A stretch of 64,000 nucleotides of DNA, taken from positions 1,240,001 through 1,304,000 of the forward strand of contig JBCAMK010000006.1 in the NCBI GenBank assembly GCA_038503065.1, written 5' to 3'. Of the stretch, positions 32,483 through 43,501 are shown piece after piece (positions within the stretch are counted from its first letter, which is position 1; every line of letters begins with the position of its first letter). The DNA is from Paragyromitra xinjiangensis. Its lineage: Eukaryota; Ascomycota; Pezizomycetes; Pezizales; Discinaceae. The notes beneath the pieces are model-generated. The model worked only from the letters and a program-made list of their open reading frames with translations. It had not been told where the DNA came from and made no database searches. A program made the translations under genes and the position numbers.

Positions 32483-35400
32483 ATGTTTTCGTCGTCCTAT
32501 CCTCGGAGGAATTCTTCCAGCTCAACTTCAGGTGCCAGGTCACCATTAGAAGGCTCGCATTCCCAATCACAACGACAACAGAAAAGTCGCGAAGGAGACT
32601 TAGAATTCGGGATTGGTCGTCCTCACCTACGGCGTGCGTTTCATTCGGATGCTATCCCAACCTCGAGATCACCGCCATCCCCGCCAACTCCGTTGGGCAA
32701 GCAGAATGCTCGTTCCTTCTTCCATAGCTCTTACCATGACTCACAAAATGGTTGGTAGTCTTTATGCATTGTATTTGGGGATTTTGCTTATAAAATTTCC
32801 AACACAGACCCTGATAAATTTCCATGGCCTCAATATTCATCGTCAGGTGTTAGGGATCACACAGCTGAGCTCGCAAATTTAGTGCTTTCCGATGTCACCT
32901 CCATTCACAGCAATACTCCTCCTAGGGTCATTCCCTCATCTTATTCAAATGCTAATTTCGAGCATGGGCTCTTGGATAGTAGTTTGAGTAGGGCAAATGG
33001 TCGATCTTTCCTCCCTGGCGGAAGCACAAATGTTATAAACGAAGTATCGGAACCCCCTACACCAGATGGGCTTACCGACACAATAAGGGGAAGGTCGTAT
33101 TTGACACATCTTCTCCGGAATTCCCCCCCAGAAACAGAGCCCGAGACGAAAAACAATTTTGCTCCTTCGCATCAGCAAATAGATGTGAGCAACGTTAGCA
33201 GCAAGCCCTCGTCGTTAAATGAACAATCCTCTCTTCTCCCAAAGGTATGCCTCGAAAATGACCGAGGGACGGGTTATGATGCAATTCGCCAGGAGGATGA
33301 GGACATTGAATCCCAGGGCAATTTCCGATCTGTACCGAGAACTGGTATCAAGAAAGCTATAAGCTGGCCAAAAGAGAAAGGTCTAAGTGCCATGAAAAAT
33401 GCGATCCACAATAAGGCTTGGAATAAAAAGGATGTTTGGGAGAAGGGGGTGGTTCAGACAGCAAGTTATCTTCCAGCAGTATTCTTGGGCTTACTTCTAA
33501 ACATCTTGGATGGTTTATCATACGGTAGGAGTGGGCTTTCAATAATTTTTTCATCGAATTCAAGGCTGATAATGATGACGATGATACAGGGATGATTTTA
33601 TTTCCACTTGGACATGATGTTTTCAGTAACCTTGGCCCTGATGGTCTTTCGATTTTTTATGTGAGCTGTATTGTGTCACAGCTTGTTTATTCATGCGGTG
33701 GAAGTGTATTTAAGGGCGGAATTGGTTCCGAAATGGCAAGTAATTTTTTCACTCTGGAGTCTTGCTTACCAACAACTCCTATATCAATCGATCATTTATG
33801 TTTGATTAAAAGTCTACTAACTCATAGTAGATTGAGGTAGTTCCTTTCTTTCACAAAATGGCCATCACGATCCTCAACCGGGTTGGCGAAGACAATCCTA
33901 AAAGTGTTCTTGCAACAACAGTCGTTTCATACGCCCTCAGCTCAGTCCTCACAGGCGCAGTTTTCTTTGGCCTCGGTTCGATGAGGCTTGGCTCATTGAT
34001 TGGATTCTTCCCGAGGCACATTCTGGTCGGGTGCATAGGTGGTGTTGGATGGTTTCTTATAGCAACGGGCCTTGAGGTTTCCGCTAGGCTGGAAGGTAAC
34101 TTAAATTACGACTTACCAACTTTATATCAACTCGTGGATCCCTCGACATTTGTACTTTGGATTGTGCCTTTGTTCTTGGCTGTGTTCCTGATCTTTTGCC
34201 AGAGATTTATCAAGTGGCCACTCTTCGTGCCTCTATATTTTGTTTGTATTCCGGTACTCTTTTTTATGGTCGTCGCAGCGGTTCCGCAGCTTGATATTGA
34301 TGCAGTAAGGAATCATGGGTGGTTGTTCGATGCCCCTGATGATGATGTACCATTTTGGCATTTTTACACCCTTTATGGTATGTCCCGCCGATTTTTTTCC
34401 CTCTTGAAAGTATGGAATCCTAGAAAGTGATCGGCTAACGTTTCTCTTATAGATTTCAAGGAGGTGGATTGGTCGGCGTTAGTTAGTACTATACCGGCGA
34501 TGTTTGCTTTGACGTTCTTCGGGATACTACATGTCCCAATAAATGTCCCAGCCCTAGGGGTTTCAACGGGAGAAGACAACGTAGACGTTGACAGAGAACT
34601 CATTGCACACGGAATATCCAACGCGCTTTCCGGGCTTATGGGAAGCATTCAGAACTATCTTGTCTATACCAACAGCATCTTATTTATTCGAAGTGGAGGT
34701 GACAGTAGGGTCGCTGGGATAATGCTTGCTTTTGGAACAGCAGGTATTATGATGATGGGGCCCGCAATAATTGGATACATACCAATCATGGTTGTTGGTG
34801 CACTTATCTTTTTACTTGGAATCGAGTTGCTGCGAGAGGCACTTTACGATACATGGGGAAAATTGTCTAAACTTGAATATTTTACGGTGTGTAGTACACC
34901 CAGTTCCGATATTCGTGGCCTAGATAACTATCTGAATATTTGCTGATGATCTAGATTTCCATAATCGTTGTCACCATGGGTGCATGGGATTTCGTAATTG
35001 GAATTGTCATTGGCATCGTTCTGGCCTGCATGTCTTTCGTTGTACAGGCTGCTCAAAAGTCTGCGATTCGTGCATCTTATTCTGGAGTTTTTGCTCGGTC
35101 AACGGTTCGACGTCATCCCGTTCAACAAAGATTTTTACGTGAAGTGGGGCGTCAAATTCAAATTTACAAGCTCGGTGGATATATTTTCTTTGGAACAATT
35201 TCTTCCGTAGAGAGCACAATCCGAGACCTTCTCAAGGAGCAAAATTTCGATGCTCAGCCGATAAGATATCTCATTATCGACGTTGGAAATGTTACCGGGA
35301 TCGATTTTTCGGCAGCTGAAGCCTTTACCCGAATGCGGAGACTTTTGGCTATTAGAGGTGTTGAAATGATTTTGTCTGGAGCAAAACCAGACGACGAAGT

Positions 35401-36468
35401 CGGAAGAGGGCTGAGGGCAGTGGGGCTTTGGGGCGATAACGATAAAGTGCAAGTGTTTGAGGACTTAAATGCAGCACTTGAGGCATGTGAAAACGAATTC
35501 CTAGCTGCGCTTTACCGCCACCGCGATGAGATTTCTAGGCCAAGGAATGGCGATGGGGCGCTTCATCTTGGTGGGTTTGGCGTTTCTAATAAAGCTTTAA
35601 ACTACTAATAATAATGCAGATGTCCCGAAAGGGAAACCTAGTCTCAGCATGGTTTCAGGAGATTCCACACTCAATTCTCCACGGCGAAACCTGGTACACC
35701 AAGCAGCAAAGTCAACACTTCAAGATGAAGAAGCTGTCCAACCATCGAAATGGCAAAACTTCAAGCAGCCGTTGCCACTGATTTTGCAAATATTTTCAGA
35801 GATGACAGACAGGAACGAGGACTTCTGGTTTAAGGCAATACCGTTTTTCGAGAGAAAAGAGTATCCTCAGGGAACAGTTCTCTTCCAAAGAGGGGTTAGT
35901 TAGGCATCACATTCGGATTGGGTGGTAAGGTTGACGCTAAATACCTGCAGGACAATTCGGATGAGTTTTATTTGTTAGAAGAGGGCATATTTGTCGCTGA
36001 GTATGACCTGGAACAGGGTAAATTTTCCGAGAGTATTGTAGCTGGTAAGTCTCATTCCGGGAGTAGTTGGTGCCGCTAGAGTTTGACATTAGTTAGGAAC
36101 AACCTGTGGCGAGCTTCCTTTTTTCTCAGAAACGCTGCGGACAGCGAATGTGTATGCCGAGAAATATACGGTCGCATGGGTGCTGAGTCAGGAAAACTGG
36201 CAATTACTACAAGACAAACAACCAGATATAGCCAAAGAATTGTTGAAGCTCTCGCTGAAGTTAACGAGCGAGCGTATGGGAGCAATAACAAGGTAAGCGT
36301 GTCCATATCATCCCGACCACTCTTATCAAGTTGCTATCCTACTATCCCGCATATGATTCCCATTTCTCCCGATATATCCAGTGCTATGGGGCACTTTAGA
36401 CTTATATCATTGTTCGAAGTTAACACGAAAACCTGTTTCGTAGTTATGTTTTGACAAGTGCTGGTTAA
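32483..36468 (+). CDS. SulP-family transporter with STAS and cyclic-nucleotide-binding-like domains (yeast YGR125W/Vsb1 type)
   Basis: Ten exons: 32483-32750, 32808-33524, 33590-33735, 33831-34377, 34453-34886, 34955-35570, 35620-35894, 35951-36044, 36097-36292 and 36444-36468, giving 1105 residues. A long Ser/Pro-rich cytosolic N-terminus (about 1-300) precedes the multi-span SulP core ([49 protein letters not shown]). Then comes a STAS domain (about 765-905, [19 protein letters not shown]) and a cNMP-binding-like fold (about 985-1075, [13 protein letters not shown]). The closest recalled relative, YGR125W (1036 residues), is a vacuolar-membrane protein tied to basic amino-acid storage. Intron 3 (33736-33830) uses a GC donor (ATG|GCAAGT), forced by phase. 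The last coding exon is only 25 nt. Confidence 0.92.
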
Positions 36469-36771
36469 CGGAAATATATGAATATGAGAATTCATGGAAA
36501 CGTCTTGAGATTGTGGGATTTTCGGTCCGAAGATTCTTGGTAATGATGACCGGCGATGAAAACTGATATATGTGGGAGGGTTGTCAGCGATCCGAATCAG
36601 GGTCCATGAACCCAGAATTTTTTTTCATTGGCTTTTTGCGGTACGCTTGGAGCATATATATATATTTTTTATAACGGAGTTAACATTGCAAAAAAAAATT
36701 CTTATTGGAGTGTGTTTTACTAAGCGTTTGCAAAATATCATAGTTGCACACTTACTAGTCTACTTGCTGGA

Positions 36772-37044
36772 AAATAAAGTCTGTGACGTGGGTAAACTTG
36801 GGTAGCAACCAACACCACACGCATCATGTTATGAGGCCCCAACCGAATTTAATGTCCTCTAAAGTCCCGGAACCACTGATAATAAAATAAGACTTGGTTC
36901 TTTACTAGAAACCAGAAGCAGAGCAGAACCTACCCTCAATAAGAGACCTCAAACCTGGGTTCGGTTGCAGGGGAAGTATTTGCATTGAGCTGGGGCGTGG
37001 TTTTGGTTGCTACCCAGGTTTACCCACGTCACAGACTTTATTTT
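36772..37044. mobile_element. MITE-like element, about 41-bp terminal inverted repeats
   Basis: The left arm 36772-36812 begins AAATAAAGTCTGTGACGTGG and runs to GGTAGCAACCAA. The right arm 37003-37044 is its reverse complement with about one mismatch. Weaker pairing (CTTACTAG-like) extends outward to 36751 and 37060. Total length is about 273 bp; no coding capacity. Confidence 0.65.
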
Positions 37045-37081
37045 TTAGCTAGTAGTAAGCTGAATCGGTGAGGTGAGTACC

Positions 37082-37345
37082 TATGGTGCGAGAGGGCGTA
37101 GAGGGTGAGTTGGGCAAGCTTGCTCACACCCTCTTCAAGAAAAGATTTGCTAGTAAAGCCACATTCGAAAAGCTTCATCAGAGGGGAAACTACTCTATAG
37201 TTATTGTGGCACTGATCACCTATTCGGGTCGGTTCATTCAGCCATCAAAAGCCTCAACTACTTTTTCTAGGATTTTGATTGGTCAAACCAGCCAAAGGGT
37301 GTGAACAACCTTGCCCAGCTCACCCTTATGTCCTCTCGCACCATA
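37082..37345. mobile_element. MITE-like element with TATGGTGCGAGAGG ends
   Basis: Inverted arms of about 50 bp: left 37082-37132 (TATGGTGCGAGAGG to CTCACACCCT), right about 37297-37345 (AGGGTGTGAACAACC to CCTCTCGCACCATA). Total 264 bp, non-coding, with TA at both edges consistent with Tc1/mariner-type insertion. A second, more decayed copy lies at 43053-43338. Confidence 0.7.
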
Positions 37346-38891
37346 TCTGGGAAGCTGGCCGTCCGGTTCATGTAGATCGCCAGTAGTGGCTGGAAATTGT
37401 AAGGGTTTCTATTGCGGGTTGAATTACGGCATTTTTTTGCTTTGGATACATGTATTTATATTTTAAACTTTTAGGCAGTGCTCTGTTTTCATCCATGGCG
37501 TATCCACGCTATTGCAACGGGCGCTAGTGAGTGACAAGGTGATGCGTCCGTGCTTCGGTGGTCCTACGGCGAATCATAGCTAAGAACAGGCAAAGGAAAT
37601 TGGACAGCTCCCAGTGCGCAGAACGGTACAAGGATTGCTCAGGGTTAGGCTGGGCCGCCTGCCGACCTAAGAATTAGGCGAAGAAACCGAAACGCGGTAC
37701 CTAGATACGGTATATGTGATGCATCCTGTCATGTACCGTTAAAGCAACATGTGTGGATGGGTGCTCCATAGAAATTGAAAACCTGCTTTAGAGGAATGGT
37801 GTAAGCCAAAAACGCTTCCTTGCATGCCTGTTCTGTTATCGGTGCTTCTTTACCATTACTTTTTATGAACACAATGTCCAGTCATGTGGCTGGCGTTTTT
37901 TGAGATGGGGAGCAGAATTCTTTCGTCTAGCTCATGCATGAAGACCTAAAGGAAGGCCAGGATGTACCCCTGGGAGGGGTAACGATTAGACCACCTCAAT
38001 AGGGCTAGGCTTCTGACCTATGTGGTTGGGCTATGACGACCGACGGAAAGACCCTGACCTTAGTCAATAAAACTTTGTCTTGGCGGGAGCAAAATGCTGC
38101 AATCTAACATCCACATCCTAAAACACGAGATTTTGTGGTGTGTGGGGGAGTGTGAGTGGGTGGGTGGACAGATGAGCACGCGAGAGGAGAACGCATCCAA
38201 CCACCAAACAAAGCCTAGGCGGCACAATCAAGGAGATGAAACGAAGTCATGCGATCAGAAAATATGGTCGAAAAGGTGTAAACATGCTCTGCAACTGAAC
38301 GGGGTCAAGAGAGAGGGATTTGTAGGAGGAGAATCGTGGAGTTTAACTATTTGTATGGGAATACTCTTCCAGATGTTGCAAATTCCCCGCCTTACTTTAT
38401 CTTTGTCGGGCAATTAAACTTTTGGAAGAGAGCTAGCTAAGGCTGGCCGAGCACCCGTGCAATATTATTTGAGACGGTAGGCTAACGACATCTGGGTGAA
38501 CAGCAGACGGCGAGAGCATAGGGGAGAAGGAGCAGAAAGGGCCGTAAGGGCTGGACTAGATAGCAGCCTGGATGGCTGGGAGTTTCGCCAATGGCTGGGG
38601 AGCCCTGCTTGCCCTGAAACTTGGCCCTCTCCTGTGACCCCCCCCTCCTTTTCTACTTTTCTACTTTTCGTGCTCTTCTCCTCTTCTCCCTCCCCTCCTC
38701 CTCTACAAAACGGCTGCTTCTCCAGCCCTCCTTCATCTCCCTTCCCTTTAAAAGCCTTCGTCTTACCCGTAACATCACATCTTTCACCAACTTTTGTCGC
38801 TGCAGTGCTTTGCTATCGCCTTTGCAGGAGCAATACACAGATCTACCAGATCCTTGAATAATACTTGCCAACGCTTTATCCTCTAATTACG

Positions 38892-40941
38892 ATGTCTGAT
38901 CCAGTGAAGCCAGAGGAGAAACCTGTGGTTATTGAGCCACCTAAGGTCGCTGAGGAGGTTCCTGCCACTTCCGAGGCAGCCCCAAAGACGGTGACGGACG
39001 AAGTCACGCCTGTAGATGCCGATAAGGCTGTCGAGGAGGCCGTACCCGAGGAGAAGAAGGAGGAAAAACCAGAACCTAAAGAGATCACTCACGGTACTCT
39101 CTCGAAGGCTCATGGTGGTCTTCTTGCGTGAGTTAGCCAGGAGATACCGTTATTTATCAGGCAGACGTGCTAACGAACTTACAGACTGTTTAAACAGAAG
39201 CGATTCTTCTACTTTCAGGACGAGCCTATTCCTGAAGACAAACTGAAGACTTATCTTCACAAGGATACTGCGTCTCGCTCCACTGCTGCCTACGCTAGCC
39301 AAACTGGCAAGGGGTTACTCCTCTATTCCAAGACGGAAAGCCAGAAAGTCCCTCATGGAATTGTCAAACTAGTAAGTAGATATTTTCTGCGAGAAAGTCC
39401 CATTCCTAACTTCTTTAGGCCGATGTTACCGATGTAGTCTCCAGCGGAAATAACAAGTTTATCTTGAAACTTAAATCAAACGAACTGCATTTGGAATCTT
39501 CGGCTGCTGAGCGTGACAGTTGGGTCTTCACTCTCAACCACAAGATAGCAGAAGCCAAAGCTATCGCTGATGAGATAACCAACTCCGAAGGATATAAAGC
39601 ATCATTCGGGAAGCTGAGTGGGTTTTGTTTTTCAAATAGTTCCCTCTCGACTAAGTGGTTTGCTAATTAGAGTCCGAATAGCTAAACCTACCACTGTTTC
39701 TGCCAAAGCCCAAGAGAAGGCTCCTGAGTCTAAAGAACAAGAAACTGAAGATACTGAACCTAAGCCTGAGAAGGCTGATGTTGCCTCCACTTCTAGTGGT
39801 GAGGAAGAACCTATTGCTGCTGATAAAAAGGCTGAACCTAAGCGCTCTTTATCCAAAAAAAACAAGAGGACTTCTCGCTTTCCATTCTTGGAAAAGAAGA
39901 AGAAACCCGAGGAAAAAAAGGAGGAGTCAAATGAGAAGGAGGAGGAGGAGGAAGAACCTAAGGATGAAGTCAAACCCACGGAATCCGAAATTACCCCCGT
40001 CGCCCTCGCTGAAGGTGTGTCTTGGTTATTTTTTTGGCTGTTCTATAACTAATGGCGACTTAGGTTCTACCGATGTGCCCACCGAAGCCAAAGAATCAGC
40101 TGATTCAGATGAGGCCGACAAGTCAGCTGAACCTGTTGTGGCCCCTAAACCTACCAAGAGGAATTCTCTTTTTGGTACTTTCTTTGGCGACAAGAAAGAG
40201 AAGGAAATTGTAGAGGAGAAGAAAGAGGATAGTAAAAACGAAATTGCTGAGCCTTCTGAGACTACTATCACCGAAGCCAAGCCAACTGAGATCTCTGCTG
40301 AAACATCTGCTCCCGAGAAAACACTGGCTTCATCTCCAAAGTCCAATTTCTTTAGTCGATTCGATAAGAAGGAAAAGAGCCCTGCTGTTAAGACGCCAGA
40401 AAAGGTAAGACTCCGTTGAATCTAATACCAAGGTTTCGACTAATACTTCTAGGAAATTGAGGCCAAGTCTCCTGAGGCTACTACAGAGACTCCTGACGAG
40501 GCTGCCGAAACTACTCCTGTCATCGTAGACGATTCTGCTGTAGCTGATTCGACTAGTCCTACTACTAGCCCTAAAGAACAAAGACGAAAATCGTTCTTTT
40601 CTTTCAACAAGAGGGACAAAAGGCCTGAGGAAGTTAAGTCCGATTCTGAAGATGCTGAACCAGCCCAGAAATCAGGTGCTACTTCACCCACTCCCAAGTC
40701 AGGGTTGTTGACTGGCTTGATGCGCAAGGCTAGCAAGGCTACTAAGAATGTCGGGAAGGAGGCGGAGAGCAAAGAGGTTGCTGCTCCTGAGCCTGTTAAC
40801 GAAGAACCTGCTCCTGGCCCTGCTACAACTGAAGTTGGTGAGACGGCTAGTGATCCTGTCGAGCCAGCTTCTACTACTTCGATTGGAGATGTTCCGGAGA
40901 CAGTGACCACTGGCCAAGCTTCTGTCCAGGCCACCGCTTAA
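38892..40941 (+). CDS. Acidic PH-domain protein (Meu6-like fungal family)
   Basis: Six exons: 38892-39127, 39185-39371, 39419-39617, 39682-40014, 40064-40404 and 40453-40941, giving 594 residues. Residues about 70-205 form a PH-like domain (LFKQKRFFYFQDEPIPE, GKGLLLYSKTES, SNELHLESSAAERDSWVFTL). The rest is Glu/Lys/Pro/Thr-rich and probably disordered, with short repeated motifs of the R-(N/K)-S-(L/F)-F-(G/S)-x-F type (for example KRNSLFGTFFGDKK, RRKSFFSFNKRDK, SNFFSRFDKKEK). PH folds bind phosphoinositides or proteins, so a cortical or membrane-linked scaffold is plausible (inference). The third intron joins CTG A to CT AAA by phase. A pyrimidine-rich promoter suggests strong expression. Confidence 0.82.
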
Positions 40942-42486
40942 ACGTTGAAAGATTTTTCCCCTGGATATGTCGGTATGAAAATTTCTTTCCTGTTTTGTTT
41001 CTGGATTTAGCGCTCTCCGGATCCTGTATCTTCACTACCTAATCGGCATCTCCTTGTCCATTTCTTCTTGTTCACAATTTGATTGTCACATGCTACACTT
41101 TCTTTCGAGCTTTTCTTTTCTTTGGGAATTGTGGTCGGCAACCTGCGAATCTTTGACTGCCGTGGCTGCTTTCTAGGCTAAGTTTCTATAGTTATCAATC
41201 AGTATTTAATTTATACCCCACCCGCATCGATATTTGAACCAGGGAAAGTGTGTGGTTCTTGTGGCTCTAATGTTTCCTTTTGTTCTAATGCTAGTCAATT
41301 TTTTTCTTCCTCCGACATATGTAATCTTTTTCTTGTTCGTTCGCGCGCAACGCTCATACTAGTACTTAATAACTCGAAGAATCACGTTTTCGCTGCTATT
41401 CATGGAAGATCTTACATCTTTTTTGCCCAGACCAAGTGAAGGGTTTAGTGTCACCAGCGATTTCTACGCTGGACCTTTTGATTTGTAGCAGATCAACCCC
41501 CTTCCTCTCGGTTGCCGGTCTCTAGACAGGGTTATCTTCCGGTGAAGGTGTTGCGTAGCTGAAGGCCCCTATAGAGGGGTAGACACGAGGCTCAAAATGC
41601 CAAGACATAAATACACTAGCTAGATTTGAGGGAATTGGCCGATGGCTTTGGAAAGGTATAAAAGGTCAGATGTTTGTGAGGATTAGGAAAGGCAGGAGAA
41701 AAAGAGAACATACTTCATCAGCATGTTTTGAAGAAAACAACACAATCTGGCTGTCCTTCTGTTCTTTTGCTGAGAGATTTTATTGTGCATCTGGGAAAGG
41801 AATAATGGCGACCCAATGAATCCACGTAAATATTCAACAAACCTTAACCTAATATATCAAGGGAGCCCTTCGAGACATAGCCGTGAAGAGGCGTGAGGCC
41901 TCGACTGCGGGCCAGTCCAGTACTGGGCAATTAGTGAAGGTTAGGGGTCACTTGCGGCATGGTCTTCTAGGCGTGATACTTTTTGTGTTTCTTTTACCCT
42001 CATCGATATTATTTCACCACGACTATAACCGATTTTATATCTACACGGGGTCGGTGGGCTTTATAGAGGTAAATTTCTCGGTAGCCACATGTGTTGTTAA
42101 GTGCAAGACCTCGGTTCTTAGTTGTGAGATCATCAGAACTGGACACTTCTATACTAGTTCCGTGAAAATTACGTGATCCATAGTGAAAGAGCTGTTGCTG
42201 AGAACCCACCGTTCTTGCGGTAAGTCCGAAGGTGAATTTCTAGCTAGATACCAAAATCTAAAATTCTAAGGACCCGGAATAATAGGTATCGTAATATGCA
42301 CATACTGTGTACCTGGTATTCCTTTAGGTTGGTTCGAATGGCTTTGCTTTAGTTTTACGTGGGTGATGCCTGGATAGGCTGTCTGCAGGGAGGTCATGTT
42401 GCTGTCATGGTGGGGCATCCCTTAGTCTGGTAAAGCTGACCCCCCTGTCCGGGCGGTGTCCTCTTGTTGGTCATTCCGCGACGTAG

Positions 42487-42661
42487 TACTCGGGTCAGGG
42501 GTGAAGTATTATTGGGACACCTTGAAAAGGGAGAACAACGCCGTGATGTAGCGAAATATCGCGAAATACGGTGGGGCACGGTGATAGCAACAGTGAAATA
42601 CTGTGACTGCTCAGATCCGTGACCCCTAGTAAGTCCCAATACTTCACCCCTGACCCGAGTA
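42487..42661. mobile_element. 175-bp MITE-like element with CTCGGGTCAGGGGTGAAG ends
   Basis: The left arm TACTCGGGTCAGGGGTGAAG (42487 on) pairs with the right arm ending CTTCACCCCTGACCCGAGTA (42661). The arms are at least 24 bp with TA at both outer edges. The interior has AAATATCGCGAAATAC-like words and the GCTCAGATCCGTGAC block shared with 27281-27415. Non-coding; looks like an intact small non-autonomous DNA element. Confidence 0.65.
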
Positions 42662-43052
42662 AGCAAAATTGTGACTACTAACTAAATATAGTAGGGACGA
42701 TATAGTGAACTAGAGAGTGAAAGGTTTGGGTATAATTTTTCATGCCTAACCAAGAAAGATCTGAACCTACATTATCGGCGTTCAGCCGAACATACTTGCT
42801 ATATCCAGCTAGTATACACAGTTTTTAGCTGAGCCACAGCGATAGGGGGGGTTAGCATTTTTTACTAGACCAAGGGATAGCACGAACTGGCAAGTGGCCT
42901 AGCCCTAGCAGATTTGCGCTCCTTAAGGGAATTGATATAAGCTGTGGGTGGTGCAAGGTCTAGGATATGTTGAGTTGCCATACAACCAAGGATCCCTCGC
43001 TTCATAATTGGGCCGGGGGTTAAACGATAATTAGGGTTTACAGGAACGGCTA

Positions 43053-43338
43053 TATGGTGCGAGAAGGCGTGGAGGGGACTTGGGAAACCTTGTTTGCAAA
43101 AGCCACAGGGAGAAAGCGCTAGGGGAAAAACTACAATTTTTGTGCTGGCCATACATTTTCGTCGGCTTGATCGGTCATCAAAAGAGTCCACTGCGGTTTT
43201 GGAATTTTTATTGGTTAGATTAGTCAAAGGGTCTAGGTACCTCACAAGCATGTTCGTAAACCCTTGTCTCGCTTTGTGGCTAGTCGGTAACGTTACCTCT
43301 TTGCTCGTGCTTCTTATTTTGTAACCTATCCCCTTCCC
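43053..43338 (+). repeat. Decayed second copy of the 37082-37345 element
   Basis: Starts TATGGTGCGAGAAGGCGTGG, keeps the CATCAAAAG, TTTTTATTGGTTAGA and AGTCAAAGGGT blocks in the same order as the copy at 37082, but the right inverted arm has lost recognisable pairing. The orientation is the same. Confidence 0.55.
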
Positions 43339-43501
43339 CTCTAACTCATGCGTCATCTTGTTCGTTTCTTGCCGTAAACATCTGTATCCTCTTCTTTTTG
43401 GCTGCTCCTGAGCTTGCTTACCTACTAGTCAACATAACAATCACCCATTTCCATAGTTTACTCTTATAGAGTACCTCTCGCTCGGTCTTAGGCGATACTT
43501 G

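Larger units (their letters stand above)
36469..38891. other. Spacer with two MITE-like elements and the PH-gene promoter
   Basis: Two inverted-repeat elements (36772-37044 and 37082-37345) are listed separately. The stretch 38620-38710 is a strong C/T-rich tract just upstream of the PH-domain gene, as often seen at promoters of highly expressed fungal genes. No other gene was seen; the frames at 38496-38861 appear to be leader sequence. Confidence 0.5.
40942..43501. other. Spacer upstream of CCH1 with repeat copies
   Basis: Carries the element at 42487-42661 and a decayed copy of the 37082 element at 43053-43338. No coding frame of note; the short frames have no family features. The last 150 bases are probably the CCH1 leader. 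Confidence 0.45.

Noticed and set aside
38496..38861. 121-codon frame upstream of the PH-domain gene
   Set aside because: Covers a pyrimidine-rich promoter tract; the Pro/Ser/Leu peptide is what such DNA encodes in any frame.
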